From Trametes villosa (lineage: Eukaryota; Basidiomycota; Agaricomycetes; Polyporales; Polyporaceae), in NCBI GenBank assembly GCA_002964805.2, contig PUDQ02000001.1:6906001-6970000 (forward strand): a DNA stretch of 64,000 bases. Reading direction: 5' to 3'. Below the pieces are notes generated by a model. That model was not told where the DNA came from, did not search any database, and saw nothing but the letters and a program-made list of their open reading frames with translations. Below, piece by piece: positions 1 to 12,389 of this stretch. The position numbers and the translations under genes are program-made. Position 1 is the stretch's first letter, and each line of letters opens with the position of its first letter.

Positions 1-1238
1 GATATGTTGGATGCCATCGCGGAAAGGTCCCGATGCCGCCGGTAAGTGCTTCTTGTCCAGGTTCTTGTCCGTGGTTTCTGACTGTACGGCTAGTGATAAC
101 AACCGGATTCCAGTAATGTAACTAGTCCTTCCTGGAAACGCGCTCCCAAAATCGTCTCCTAGTCCTACCTGTTGTAGACGAGCTAGACCAGTCCTCGAGT
201 AGGTTGATTCTGCACCCAACAATGATAGTCTTACACGTTGGATAGTCTTCTGCATACCGAAGAGAGACCGTGCTGCGAGACCGAGCCTCGACGCCAAGTC
301 TGCAACCCTCAGCCTGCTAAGCAGCTTTCCCCCAACGTCGGCAGTACCGAATGCATGTGATCTTCTCCGGCGTGAGGTGAGTGTTCGCATCGCCGCTGTA
401 CTCCTGCGCTTCGCCCTGCTCAAGGTTCAACTCAGGCACGCGGTATATCAGTGATTTACTCCAGCTCCAGGGCGTGCGTACTGAAGATCGTGCTCTCTAG
501 CTCCCTCCGAGCCCCAATGTGTGGGAGTGTCTCTGGCCCGAATCGTCCTTGCACCACTTCCAGGTCATCCGGATACCACGTACGGCGCAGAGCAAGCCTC
601 CACCCATACGCGCCACATCTCGCGCTCGCGTCCACACCCAGCGCGTGAGCAGGCCCTGCATAATTTGAAAGGGCTGGAAACGCCCCATCCGGCGAGATGC
701 CACACGACTATCACCGCGAGCGGCGAGGTCGTTGATGAACACAAATCTTCCTCAACGTAAGACGAATGAAACAGACCGTAAGTCGCAACAATAGATGATG
801 TGGGGCGTACTCACCTCTGGAATCACTTCCTCAGGAGGATCCCCCCTAGGTGCAGACAGGGGCCGTGAAAAATCTCAGTCCTTTATGGGGTTTCCAGAAC
901 CTCTCCGGATAGTACGGCCTACGCCACAATGATGGATGTCACACAAACCTTGATGTTGTGGGTACCTGTGGGTCCATCCGGTTGATATCGCATCTAACAA
1001 CGTCGCTCATGTGTGCATGACAGCGCGCCCGCGGCGGCACCGTCCCAGGTCAGCTTACCGGTGACGAGAAGTGCTCTTACCTTGCAGGTCATAGCGATCA
1101 GGCCATGGCAGAGTGCTTAAGAGCTCCCTGAGCCAGGAGGACCGCACACTTCCCTTCGCCTTTCGCTCTTCTATTCACCTTTCTTGCCCACTCCTTCCAC
1201 CCTTTTACCGTTACCCCCAACGAAGCTTCAAGTTCACC
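1..1238. other. Left-edge region with no supported gene
   Basis: No open frame here resembles a known family. Short overlapping frames on both strands (around 450-760) look like shadows. Positions 1-40, followed by a GTAAGT-like donor, could be the tail of a gene entering from the left, but nothing confirms it. The last 120 bases before 1239 are rich in C and T, as in leaders of highly expressed fungal genes, and probably form the promoter and leader of the next gene. Confidence 0.5.
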
Positions 1239-1768
1239 ATGGTCGCCACCTTTATCCTTACTCGCGCGTTTGCCATCTCGGCCCTCGTTGCTGGGGGTAA
1301 GCCCTATCTAGTCCGTGCTGTTACATCCCGGGCTTATTTTTCTCACATTTTGTAGCTTTCACGGGGGCATTCGCTGCTCCCCTGCCTTCTCATGAAGTCG
1401 GCGCTGTTCACTCCCGTGTAAGTCTCTTTGAAGCGCGGCACTGGCACTAGGCTGAATTCTTGTCAATCGCCACTTAGGACATCGAGGCACGGTTCTGCCG
1501 TCAGATGGGTTGCCTGTTCGAGGTACCTACCGATGCACAGGACGTAGAGTCTACGGGGACCGCGGAGGCCGAAACCGATCGCATCGCCGTCGACGGCACG
1601 GAAGCCGTCTTCACGGTCGCGGGAGGCGATGAACAGCCTGCGACTGAGCCTTCCGAAGACGAAGCTGGCGAAGTCGACTCGATGTGTATCATCGGCCAGG
1701 ACTTTATCCTTGCTGGAGTGGTACTGAGCGTCCTTGACGGTTTACAGGAGCATGTCGACGGCGAATGA
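1239..1768 (+). CDS. Small secreted acidic protein, 136 aa, three exons
   Basis: Predicted exons are 1239-1296, 1356-1417 and 1478-1768, with two GT-AG introns of about 60 nt that keep the frame. The product starts MVATFILTRAFAISALVAG and continues through a hydrophobic stretch to an AFA-AP site near residue 27, which reads as a signal peptide. The mature part is about 110 residues, strongly acidic (many E and D), with three cysteines: two in the FCRQMGC segment and one near the C terminus. No domain is recognised. It fits the small-secreted-protein class of basidiomycetes, but a function cannot be assigned. The start is chosen because it gives the signal peptide and follows a CT-rich leader. 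Confidence 0.6.
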
Positions 1769-2213
1769 GCGAAGTACTTAACCTAACTGGCCATCCGGCC
1801 GCGGCGCTGCCGTACGGTGGTGGGTACGAATCTTCTCTCTTCACTCGCGCTCCGACTCACCAAGCGGTACGCGTCTCAGAGATTTCGGCAGACCATCAGA
1901 CTGGGCTACGTCTTCTTTCCCTGATCTGTCTTCGCGCGCGCCGCTTGGCAAGCGTACACGTCCATTTGGACCCAACTACTATCCCTTCGTTTGTATCCGA
2001 CGTTGACGAGCTATTTATTCGGATGCTCACCGTGACTTTGGCACCGTGCTCACTGATACCAGCCAAAGCGACTACGGTCCTCCCGAAAGTTCCTCAAATC
2101 TAGCCCCGCTAGTCGCGGTCTTCTCGAGCCGCCGTCCAAGTCGCTGCGAATTTCCTGCAAGTCGCGTTTCGGCGCAAGAAGGTCGGAGAAAGCACGAAGC
2201 GCCCAACCCTCAA
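1769..2213. other. Intergenic region, no gene seen
   Basis: A 112-codon frame at 1765-2103 overlaps the end of the secreted-protein gene. It has no recognisable features and reads as a chance frame in 3' flanking DNA. Nothing else is supported before the tRNA. Confidence 0.5.
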
Positions 2214-2306
2214 GGGCATGTGGTGTAGTTGGTTATCACGCTCGCTTAGCATAAGACCATTGTGCAAGGTTGCGAGAGGGGTCCGGTTCAATCCCGGACA
2301 TGTCCA
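2214..2306 (+). tRNA. tRNA-Ala (anticodon AGC) with a 19-nt intron
   Basis: The acceptor stem GGGCATG (2214-2220) pairs with CATGTCC (2299-2305), and the third pair is G-U, the G3:U70 identity element of alanine tRNAs. The anticodon stem CTCGC (2241-2245) pairs with GCGAG (2272-2276). The loop carries AGC at 2248-2250. The extra bases 2252-2270 sit one nucleotide 3' of the anticodon, the canonical position for eukaryotic nuclear tRNA introns. The T arm is TCCGG-TTCAATC-CCGGA. Position 2306 is the discriminator A. Confidence 0.9.
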
Positions 2307-2504
2307 TTTTGCCCCTCTCCCTGGTGGCCCACGACCCCGAACAGCGTGCACAACATCGCAACCTTCTGTGCGGCGCGATCGCGACTACGATGAGTGAGTG
2401 AACGTTAACCCTCGCACGCTCGGATAGTATGGGCATACCGCCCGATGTATTACAGTACATTTTCCCTACAACACCGCCATCAACCCTACGAAGAAAAGCA
2501 AATC

Positions 2505-5210
2505 TCAGTTCCAGAACTTCTGAGCGTAGAGGCCGAGGACGGCGTTCGAGAGGACGGGCGTGTAGGACTGCACATCCGAGGTGGTGTACGTCTTCGCGGT
2601 CTGCAGGCCGTTGAGTGTCGAGATGAGCTGCTTCTCAATGAAGTCGACGAAGACGAGGTCGATGGGCGTGTCGTCGGACACGCTCGGCGGGTCCGAGCCG
2701 ATGAAGTCGGGCGAGGAGAAGAACGGCTGGAACGACTGTGAGCAAGAGAGAACACGTGAGGAGATAGACAGCAGGCTTACCAGGGGCGCGTGTAGGACAT
2801 CGTCGCCGACCCCAGGGCAGTCCTACGAAGGATGTCAGCGCAAGCTACTTCGGTACTGATAGTGTCAAACGTACATCGTGCGTGACGTATCCAAGCGTCG
2901 CGTTGCGCGCAGCCCTGCGCTCGGGGCCGTTACTCCGGCGGTCCATATCCTCGAGCCACTTCATGTAGCGCATATCGACCTCACCGCGCGCGTACAGCTC
3001 CCGCTCCAGCTCGAGCGCGCGCTCCTCGAGCGTGCGGCGCTCGTTCGCGCCCGCGTGGTTCAGCGCGGGGAGGACCTTGCTCGCGACCGCGAACGGGACG
3101 TCCGCGATGTAGAGGAACGCGTCCGCGAACGGCGACGCCGTCAGCTGGTCGTTCTTCGAGAACGGGCCGGCGTAGACGTCGAAGCGCTGCGAGCCCGAGT
3201 TCGTGATCATGATGTTCGGCACGGCCGCGCGCGTGTTGTTGAGCGTGAGCGCGTACGGCATCGCCTCCGCGGCGAAGAGCGTGAGGAGGGAGTTGTTGGA
3301 CGGGAAGGGCGCCTGGCTGATCGTGAAGTCGTGCGGGGCGGTGCCGAAGAGGTCGCTCAGGTTGAAGCGTTTCGCGAGCGCGTTGAGGCCCTTGGTGATC
3401 TGGTTGCCCTGGAAGGTGTCGAAGGAGAAGTTGCTTCGGCGGGTGTGGTACTAAGCACGTTCAAACATTCAGCTATCGTATGAGCATGCAAAGGCAGGCC
3501 AACCTACCTCGTAAGTAACACGGTTGGGGTCCAGGTACCGGCGCGTGAAGGTGATGTTCTTCTTCGCGTTGTGGCTTCCGTGGTGGTGGTCAAGCTTAGC
3601 GCCTGGTCATGGCATGAGCATTCTGACCCGCATACGACGTGGACATAGCGTCCAACTCACTCAAGAACCCTAACATTACACAGATTGTCAGCTCAATATC
3701 TTCGCAGCGGATTGTGACCACTCAGACTAACCGACAGTCTCCATGTAGCGACCGCTCTCGAGGGCGATCGAGCGACCGTCCAGTTGCACTGTTCCGAATT
3801 CAGCTCAATTTCCAGGTTACCGAGGTTGCATGAGCTTACAGCAATCGCGAATGTGAGTGTGCCCTATACGCAAGCATCAGCTTCAGTCCCAGTCCACTAA
3901 GACGACATGTCATACCTCCGAGGATCATGATGGGCGTGGTCGGGTGCACCGCGCGGATGGCGTTAAACACAGTGGGCCCTGAGTCGCACGTCGGTCAGCA
4001 TACATACGCAATGTCCAAGCCAAAGGAGGCACATACAGTTGTCCTTCCGCACAGGCATGTGTCTAACACACGCAAAGTTAGACGCGCGGTCACACAAATC
4101 GCAGCTCGACGTAGACGTACCCGACGAGCAGGAAGAAGTCGGGCTCCTCCTTGATCGCCTCTGCGAACTGTCAATCACGATCCGCACTGTTAGATCGTCT
4201 CGCAGCATCATTTACAGAACAAGCACATACCCAACGCTCCTTAACCATGTCCTCGACCTTCTGCACGGTCGTGTTCACATCGTTCCCAGTGAAGTCGAAC
4301 AGGACGCCCAGACTGGTAACCTTGCGGCCCCTATCACGCACCGTGTCAGACGTGCGCGCATATATCCGACTATATGCCCAGCTTACTTGCGCGTCTTGAA
4401 CTTCGCGAAGCGGCTGCCGACGGGGACGCTGACGGCCTTCCCGTGCTTGTCCGTGACGGTGATGTTCACGTTCGAGGAGAGGTAGCGCCCGTTGAGCTTC
4501 GGCGCGAAGTTCGTGTACATGTCGTGAGTGTTTGCGTAGATGTACAGCTCGTGGTTTCCGATGGCCATGACATCGTAAGGGAGGTCGAGGATGAATTTGT
4601 TGCTCTGCAAGACCATCAGGCTTCCGGATGCGACATTCACCTTCGTAGATGCGACATACCTCATGCGCGTCAACTCCACCGGCAGGGAAGCCGTCAGAAA
4701 GGCCAGTTCCTGAGCATCAAGGTAAGGCTGGAGGCGGCCAGAGTGTGAACCATTCTGCGCACCATCGTGAAGGTCGCCCGAGTCAACCAAGAGCAGATCG
4801 ACATCCTTCTCCTGAGAGACGCGACGCGTTTAGCGCGCATCACGCGACGACACGGGACTCGACGCACCTCCGCGATCTGCTTCATATGCGCCACGAAGGA
4901 CGCGAAGTCGCCAAAGTCCCCACTGCGCACTGAATTCAGAACCCGCGCGTTGCGCCGCACGCGCCCGCGTGACGCACCTATAGTTGGGCTCCGGGAAAGA
5001 CGCCTTCTGGTGCCCGAGCAGCCAGCCATGGCTGTCCGTCGTGTGGATGATGTTCACGTCGCCCCACTCGAGCGGGCGCGACGGCGGCGTGAGCTGCGCC
5101 TGGGGGAACGCGCGCCGCGAGTGCTCGTGCGCGTGGTCGTGGTCCTCGCCCGGGCACGCCCGGGCCGCGACGGCCGCGAGCGCGAGTGCGAGCAACGAGC
5201 TGAGCTGCAT
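2505..5210 (-). CDS. Secreted 5'-nucleotidase-like metallophosphatase (yeast YHR202W type)
   Basis: The gene reads from 5210 down to a stop at 2505-2507, in at least nine exons with short introns. It starts with a signal peptide ([18 protein letters not shown]), then a His/Asp-rich stretch. Metallophosphoesterase motifs follow in order: TTDSHGWL (about 5050), DSGDLHDG (about 4780), AIGNHELY (about 4560), a GHMPVR segment (about 4050), and GGHTHIRDC assembled across an intron near 3850-3925. These supply the metal-binding Asp, Asn and His residues. A C-terminal nucleotidase-type domain follows, with the final exon ending LYAQKFWN. The order matches the YHR202W-type family of secreted or vacuolar 5'-nucleotidase-like enzymes. 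Natural substrate is unknown, probably nucleotide or other phosphomonoesters. Family assignment is firm; individual exon edges less so. Confidence 0.85.
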
Positions 5211-6982
5211 CCTTCTGGTCCTGGACTCCTGTCGACGACGGGGCGGGTGGAGGGGAGGGGCGCGCGGAGCCTCGGGTGCCGCGCACTTTATATGCTTGAC
5301 GTCGTCGGCAGCGCCAGGGGAAGCGCAACGTGAGTACGGCAGGGGTGGCTGATATCGCCGCTGTGCAGCTTGATGGGCGATATCATTCGCCCATGAGACC
5401 CGCGTGGCGCGCCTCGTATCTTCCCCACTCCGCCTTGCTGAGCTGACAGCGGGTGAGCCAGGACAAACTTAGCATCCGGCGTGTCGGACGCCAGTAATCG
5501 GTATCGCGGCTTGTAGTCTCGGGGTTAGGGAGGGTCAGGACGCGGGACCTCTTGAACGTGTGGTGCGTCTCCTCGAATGCGCCGTCGTGCTGCCTCTTTC
5601 TGCCTAATTGATGTTCTGAGCATAGTATTGGGAGATCGAACGTGCTTCGTGCGGGGCCTGGAGTCGAAGGCGATGCAAATTTTGGCACACCAGGGAAAGC
5701 TGGGAAAGCCGAGGGCCGAGCGCGACGTGACCGCGTTTGCCAAAGACCATGTGAGCGGGTCTTGGGAAAGAGCGAGACTTATACGGGCATTCAGCCACTC
5801 GTACATGGTGCGGGATTGTTCAACGGCCGCGTCCTATGGCTGCAGATGGTTTGAATGAGACATCTTGAATAGGTGCACGTGCAGGTAACAGGAAAGAAAA
5901 CCGCGCACAATGCCTTCACTTTCTGGCGGGCATCGTGAGCCTCCTGCAACAGACGGTCTACGGTACCGTGAGGCGACGTACATACCATTTTGCTTCCAGC
6001 TTCTCACTTCCATGAGCCTTGCATGAGGCTGCCCTTGTCATCATCGGCGACCCTCAGGCCTCAGGCCTCAGTCTGGGCGCTGAGCTTCTGGCAGGTGCCC
6101 GGCTAGACAATTTGAAGGTCGAACGTGCGTCCCAGCTTAGCAGCCGGTAGCTGATCATCGCAGCGTTGCTCCGGCATCCAAGGAGGTTTCTCAAGCGAGT
6201 CCGCGCGTTCCTGTGGCTTCAGACGACCCGCGCATTGTCCGGGTGCATCTGCGAGAACGTGCGCAAGTTAGCCTACAAGGTATGAGCGTGAGGGGCGAGG
6301 ATGAGTTGTGCTACGACGTACCATGTAGTCAAACAGATATAAGGGCTGCATATATGCGCGTAATATGGCGTCATTGGGCAGGCTTGAGGTATAAGACGAA
6401 GGTATACGGCGTTGCTGTTAGTGTACATCCGAAAGGGCTTGTGGTAGCCGGGAAAGTATACATGGAGGTACGAGGTGCATGGTGCGTGGTGGTAAAGGCG
6501 AAAGCGTCGTTTTACGTTCGGGCGAGTGCTTATATGCACCCAAGGTCTGTGAGGACCTTCGCAGTTCCGTAGAGAAGCACCCCTCCAAGTCCAAGCAACA
6601 TCAAACACAAACGGTGAGCTATCGAGGGGGATTATTATTAGGCGGGTTGGGATACTACCCACGGAGGTCGGAGCACACTTCACTATACAACAGAACACAG
6701 CCAGCTATTTGCTACAGCGAAAGCGAAAGCGGATCGAGCAGGGAGACAGGAGACGGAAAACTACATATACAGATCAAAGTCCGAACGAACGAGAGTGGTC
6801 GATACAGCGATACAGATCGAGTAACTAACAGAGTAGGCTACAAAGGAGTGTCGTGGCGGTCATGCGAGGCGTCATGAGGGTCGAATTAATCTAACAAACG
6901 AGAGTGCGGTGGTAGAGAGAAAGGCGCGAGCAGCGCGCGCAAATAACGTCTGGGTCAAGGCCCAGTAGGAGGACCTGTGAGA
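5211..6982. other. Long intergenic region without a supported gene
   Basis: About 1.8 kb. Several overlapping frames of 60-140 codons occur on both strands (5383-5860, 6213-6877), but none has recognisable motifs, convincing splice pairs or family resemblance. A tiny triple CCTCAGG repeat lies near 6053-6070. The part next to 5211 must hold the nucleotidase promoter. The region 6000-6980 probably contains 3' flanking DNA of the LRR gene. Confidence 0.4.
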
Positions 6983-8726
6983 TTACTGGAACTGGCACGA
7001 CCCGCAGGCGCCCTGCGCACTGAGGTTCGTGCCGCGCATGTCGCACGTCTGCAGCCCCGCGAGCGTGCAGAACGACGTGCCGGAGACGACCGCGCCGGAC
7101 AGCTGCGTGTTGTTCGTGAGGGTGAGCGTGCGGAGGGAGGCGGGGAAGGAGGGTGGGAGCGGGTTCGCGAGCGAGTTGCCGTCGAGGTGTAGCTCGGTAA
7201 GAGATGTGAAAGAGGAGATGCTGGAGGGGATGGAGCCGGACAGGGAGGTGGCGGATAGGTCACTATATGCGCAGTGTTAGGACGTGTGAAAGGTTAAGAG
7301 AGGGCGGAGCACGTACAGGAGCTTCAGACTCCCGCGGAGAGATGTGCTTGACGCGAGGGTGGAGAGCGTGTCAGAGCCTAACGCCTGGTTGTTGACGACC
7401 CTGTATGGAGGTCAGCATTGTTTTCTCTAAGAATGGAAAAGAACTACGCACAAGTTCTGCAGGGGCAGAGCAAGGACACTCGAAGGTAGCTCACTGCCCA
7501 TCTTCGCATTCTTAACGAGCGTGAGGGTAGTGACCTTGTTCAGCGAAGAGAACAGGTTCGCGTCGAACGTGGTGATGGCCGTAGACTCGAGGTCCAAATT
7601 GGTGAGCGCCGTCAATTGCGCGAAGGACGAAGGCAGCGAACCCCCTGTGAGGACCGAAGATAAGCACGGGAAGCACACCGGGGCTTTGACGCAGTTACTT
7701 ACCTGGTACGTTAGTGTCTCCAACAATCTGCAGGTTCGTCAGGCCCGTGAGGCCGCCAATCTCGGTGGGAACGCTCGCAGGGACCGAAGGGAAAGAGAGT
7801 TGCCTAGCATATAGTCAGTTGACAGGATCACAATAAACGCATGCATGAACTCACAATGAAGAGACGCGACCAAATCCGTCGCACTTAACCCCGGACCATG
7901 CGCAGAAGCGCACATCCTTCACCCATTCCCCGTTCGAGAGCGCCGTCTGCCCATCGCTGTTCGCCGTCTCGAAAATGCTCCGAAGGCCACAGAACTGGAC
8001 CGCGTTCGCGATAGTTTGGGCGTCCTGAGAGTTGCCGTCTGAGAAGTTCGAGGGAATTGCGCTGAGGACGGGATAGCATGTCGAGCATGGGTATGACTGA
8101 GGGTCCGTAGGTGCATTGAGGGCGTATTGCGATATACACTGTTGTGCATCCGCGGAGAGGGAGGAAGAGGAGGAAGGGGTAGAGGACGCGCTTGGCGAAG
8201 GTGGCGAGGGTTGTGGCACCATGTTCAACACCCGGATGTTCAGGAACACCATGTTGCCGAAGAGATACAGCAGAAACAGGATGAAGACCGCGATGAGCAG
8301 CTTGTCCCGCTTACGTCTCTTGTGACAATGCTCGCATCCACGATGCTTCTCGAGTATGGGCCACGGGTGCAGCGGAGGATGCTGCATCGGGATCAGGTTG
8401 GGCTCGCGCTGCCGCGGCATGCGGATGTCGAAGAAGAACTTGGTGAACCTGTCGCGGAAGCGCGGTGCCTGCGGGCTCGCCACCTTGCCCAGCTCGGGAT
8501 CCTTCGGCGGGGGCGCAGCCGTGTCGGACTTGAGGGTATTCGTGTTCGTCCACGCGGATTGCGACCGTTTGTGCGACGGCCGCGGGAGAGGAGGCGATTC
8601 AGGGGAGAAGCGAGAGGACTCGACGGGGTAGTCTGGTGGTGGTACGGTGATGGCGAGAGGGGCGCGCGGGCGCGGGTTGCGGTCCCAGTAGCTGTCGGAG
8701 GATGGGGGAGGCTGATGTCGGTTCAT
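6983..8726 (-). CDS. Single-pass membrane protein with extracellular leucine-rich repeats
   Basis: The start is at 8726 and the stop at 6983-6985, with at least five exons (first exon 8726-7855). The N-terminal 140 residues are Pro/Ser-rich and end in a basic CEHCHKRRKRDK patch. One membrane segment spans about residues 143-162 (LLIAVFILFLLYLFGNMVFL). A Ser-rich linker and a Cys-containing LRR cap region follow, then several plant-type LRRs (LTGLTNLQIVGD, LTALTNLDLES, and repeats in the last exon) ending in a CGSCQFQ tail. The topology is probably type II, with LRRs in the secretory lumen or outside the cell (inference). There is no kinase domain, so it could be a cell-surface recognition or wall-associated protein. 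Function unknown. Confidence 0.75.
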
Positions 8727-9353
8727 GGCGGCTCGTCAAGAGGTCGTGCGCAGAGTCAAAGATGAGGGAAAAGCGGACAGCCGCTTTCAGTGCTTTATGG
8801 GATGCGCAGGGACCATAGCCGTAACGGTAGCAAGCCCCGAGCGCCAGACCGAGAACAATAGCAGACGCACAATAATCGCTTGTCGACACAAAAACATCGT
8901 GCCCGCGCCAGGGTCCGAGCCAGATTTCAACCTAGCATCCCCAGAAGCTCCTGAAAAGGCTCGGTTGAGCTGTCGAGGCCAGCGCGCACGTACCGTCCGG
9001 CTCAGATGAAAAGAGGTAACCGTCCAGGGCATAGCTATCGCAGAAGCAATCCCAGCCTCTACATTCGTCCAGAGTCGCTAGTCGGTCGTCGCAGAGATAG
9101 ATCCTGACCGCGACAGAGGCCCCCACAGTCATTCGTTATGTGTAGCAACATCAGTGGGCTGGTAAATGTCGAGTTGGCGGGAGGAGACGTCGACGACGTC
9201 AAATGGCCCGGGTGGCGTTGTGAGCGCGCCGTTATTTGTAGCTGTTTGCACACCGCCACGCTCGCTGTCCAGCGCTGTCCTGGTCCATGACCGCGCAACA
9301 GCGAGCAACCCGGAACCCACAACCTCGACGACCCTGACAGCTTCACGTTTATC
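8727..9353. promoter_or_regulatory. Shared divergent promoter region of LRR gene and clathrin light chain
   Basis: These 627 bases separate two divergently transcribed genes and contain no supported coding sequence, so promoters of both must lie here (inference from layout). No specific TATA box or transcription-factor site is claimed. Confidence 0.5.
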
Positions 9354-10336
9354 ATGAGCGACTTCCTGCAGCGCGAGAGCGAGCTTCTAGGCGAGGAGTT
9401 TGGAACGCCAACTGGCGGAACCTACGCGACTGCGGGTGGGGACGACCTTGACTTCGACCGCGCCGCGTCTGCCTTCCCCGAAATCTCGCTAGACGGCACT
9501 GGCGACATCTCAGCGCCCTCGGCACCCCCTGCAGCCCCTCCGTTGAGCTCAACCGCGAGCTTTGCGTCTTTTTCGGACTTCAGTAGCCCTCCTCCGCGGG
9601 ATGTGAAGGTCACTGGAGACGATGAGATTGAGAAGTTCGAGAACGAGTTCCCGGACATCGAGGTCCCTACTGTGAGTGTAGATCAATATGTTACAAGGCG
9701 CACAAGCTGACTGACGGGGACCGATAGCAAGCGACGTCACCACCTCAGCAGTTGCCCCCTGCTTTCGGTGCTACTCCTACGTTCGCTCCGCAGCCTGCGT
9801 ACTCGTCCACACCCATCCTCAACCAATCACTAGAGGAGGACGAGCCCCAAGTCATCAAGTAAGCCCACGTATGCCCTGTCAGACACACGTTCAATGTCTG
9901 ACTGTATGCGTAGGGACTGGCGGGAAAAGCAGGCCGAGGAGATCAAGGCCCGGGACGAGGCCTCAAAAGCCAAGCGGCAGGAAACCATCGGCAAGGCCGA
10001 GCGCGCCATCGACCAGTTCTACGAGGAGTACGCCGCGAAGAAGGAGCGCAACATCCGGGAGAACAAGTACGTCGCGTCCGCATACATCTACGTATATGAC
10101 TGTTGACCCGTCCATTCTACAGGGAGCATGAGGAGGAGTTCCTTGCGAACCTGAACGCGTCGCTCTCGCAGGGCACGACCTGGGAGCGCATCTCCGACAT
10201 CATCGAACTGCAGAACTCCCAGAGCAAGACCATTGCGCGCACGGGCCCGGGTGCGACCGACCTTACCCGCTTCAAGGAAGTGCTGCTTCGCCTGAAGCGC
10301 GAGGGAGCTGCTGCCCCTGGTGCGGCTGGTTACTGA
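9354..10336 (+). CDS. CLC1: Clathrin light chain
   Basis: Four exons: 9354-9671, 9728-9858, 9914-10066 and 10123-10336, all with clean GT-AG introns. The protein starts MSDFLQRESELLGEEF and has an acidic, Ser/Pro-rich N-terminal half. A DDEIEKFENEFPDIE acidic segment follows, then a long charged helix (DWREKQAEEIKARDEASKAK through AKKERNIRENK) that would bind the clathrin heavy chain hub. The C-terminal part contains TTWERISDIIELQN and the conserved D-x-TRFKEVLLRLKREG ending. This order is diagnostic of fungal clathrin light chain, a subunit of the coat on vesicles at the plasma membrane, trans-Golgi and endosomes. No anomaly seen. Confidence 0.95.
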
Positions 10337-10595
10337 GGTGTGGTTAGCTAGGGCAGTTGTACTTTGGATTCGGCCTGGTACATTATATCCATCTGTTGCG
10401 GACATTTCTCTCATTCAGCATCATCTCTGAGTCCACCATGTGCCTACCACGTGAAGAAGATGTGGTTTGAAGTTGAATATGGAACACCGAAGTACTCACA
10501 GCGTCGTGCGCATGCATGCGCTGGACAGTATGCGCGCTTATGGCCCCAAGTCTCTTGAACCCGGACCACCATCTTTCGTCTCTATCCTAACTCAA

Positions 10596-12389
10596 ATGAT
10601 CCATTCGACGTCCTCTACCCATCCTACTCTACTAAACCAAGATATACTGTTTGAAATATTTCGACAAGTCGGACCACGGCGTCGCGACAGTCGACAACGC
10701 AGTGAGAACAGATACCACAACGACGCAGAAACGCAGGATCTCGCGAGTTGCGCGCGGGTATGCCACGCTTTTCGCGACCCATCGCTTCGAGTGTTATGGG
10801 AGTATCTTCCTTCCATTGTTCCGCTTCTGGAGCTACTAGGGCCGAACTTTCGCAAACTTGAACACGGGCGCGAGGGAGACCGTAACTGGGGTCAAGGCCA
10901 CCAGTACGACACCTACGTTTGTACCTTGTCCCCGGCGTGTTATATGTTACGCTGATGAGCATATATGCGTCTCAACAGATTCTTTCTGACATCCCGGATA
11001 ATCATCAGTGGTCACGGCTCTGCGAGTATGCTATGTACGTTCGCGTGCTGCACGAAACGTACAACCCTGGACTTCCCGCCTATGAAGATGAATTTTCTGA
11101 CGAAGACGAAGACCCCACGCCTCTAGGAAGAGTCATCATACCCTCAGTCTGGTTTCATCTTTCCCGTTTAACGGGCGGAAAACCCTTACTTCCCGCCTTG
11201 CACGAACTGCGTTGGACCTCTTGTGGACTAGGTCAGACCGAGGTGCTTCAAGTCCTCGCAGGTCCTTGCCTCCGCAGGCTCTTCCTCGGTTTCCTTTCAT
11301 TCGAGGGGCCAGGACGTCCTTCAGCGGAAGAAACCGATGCCACCATGCCGCTCCTTGTACGGAGCATCGGGCTTCTGTCGCCTCAGCTCCAAGAGCTCGA
11401 GATCAGCTCTTGCGCCAGCTTAGACTGTCTTTCCAGTATGTCAAAACTGCGCGTCTTGACGCTGCGCGGTGTGGTCACTGCGGATGCTCTCCAGAGTGCC
11501 AATCTGGACAAGCTCCACTACCTCGAACGCCTCAAGATTCACCTTGCAGTTCCTCAAGAAGCGCCAACACGCCCCTTCCCGGTCATCCTACGTTCTTTGA
11601 ACACACTCAACCTCTCGTACGATCGCTCCTCCGGAACGCAAAAGCCCTATCTGCCTCTATCTGCCCCCAATCTGCGCTCACTTCGACTTACTCAAGCCAA
11701 CCATGCGACCGCTCCTGGCTGCGAAAGGCTCTCTGCAGAGCTGGTGCAACGCTTCCCCATCGTCCAATCCATCACCATGAAATTCCAGGGGCCTCCCCAG
11801 CCTCCCTCATTCTCTGAAACACCGTTGTCGGTGCTGCCGGCGATCGAGCCTCTTTTCGGTATCACCTCGATACTGGAATTCGCGTTCTCGTGCAAAAACC
11901 CTCTCAGCACGGTAACCGGTGATGATATTCGCGTAGTCACCAAGGCATGGCCCCACCTCTCCACGCTCTCTATCGACCTCGAATCACGCATTGCGTCGCG
12001 GGGACCACCTGCTCGGTGTCTCCACCCTTGTAGACATCGCCCGCCGCAGTCCTATGTTGCGCTCTCTTCATCTAGACAGCCTGCACATCGTTCTGGATGA
12101 TATCCAAGCATACTCGGAACAGCGGACACGGACGAGGCTCTTGGCGTGTGCCCCTAGCCTGGAGGTGCTCATCATCGACGGCCCGACCCTGCAGGATCAC
12201 ACTTACGGAGACTCCGAAGGGTTGGAAACCCTACTGTCCCAGTGCGCGGTGCTGGTGACGCGATTGTTCCCGAACATTGACACGAAGAGATCCTGTGGCG
12301 AACGTCCTTGGATGAGGCCTACATGGAACAGGGTGCTAGAGCACGTCGATCTGGTCCGCGCCGGCACAAAGAAGACCCTTCGAGTGTAG
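10596..12389 (+). pseudogene. F-box/LRR-like protein gene with a probable 1-nt frameshift
   Basis: Exon 1 is 10596-10916 and holds an F-box-like helix (LLNQDILFEIFRQVG... LASCARVCHAFRDPSL). A 62-nt intron (10917-10978) joins it in phase to exon 2. Exon 2 encodes degenerate leucine-rich repeats. At about 12000-12003 (a GGGG run) the frame must shift by one base: upstream the frame gives SIDLESRIAS, downstream another frame gives GDHLLGVSTLVDIARRSP and continues to a stop at 12387-12389. One extra G would restore a continuous frame, and no GT-AG pair explains the jump. Either the gene is recently broken or the assembly has a homopolymer error. F-box proteins act as substrate adaptors of SCF ubiquitin ligases (family knowledge). 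The intron position resembles that of the F-box genes between 40 and 57 kb. Confidence 0.7.

Noticed and set aside
1..162. Possible terminal exons of a gene entering from the left edge (frame to about 40, donor GTAAGT, acceptor at 113, stop at 162).
   Set aside because: The encoded peptide is about 30 residues without any family signal, and splice motifs alone are too common to support it.
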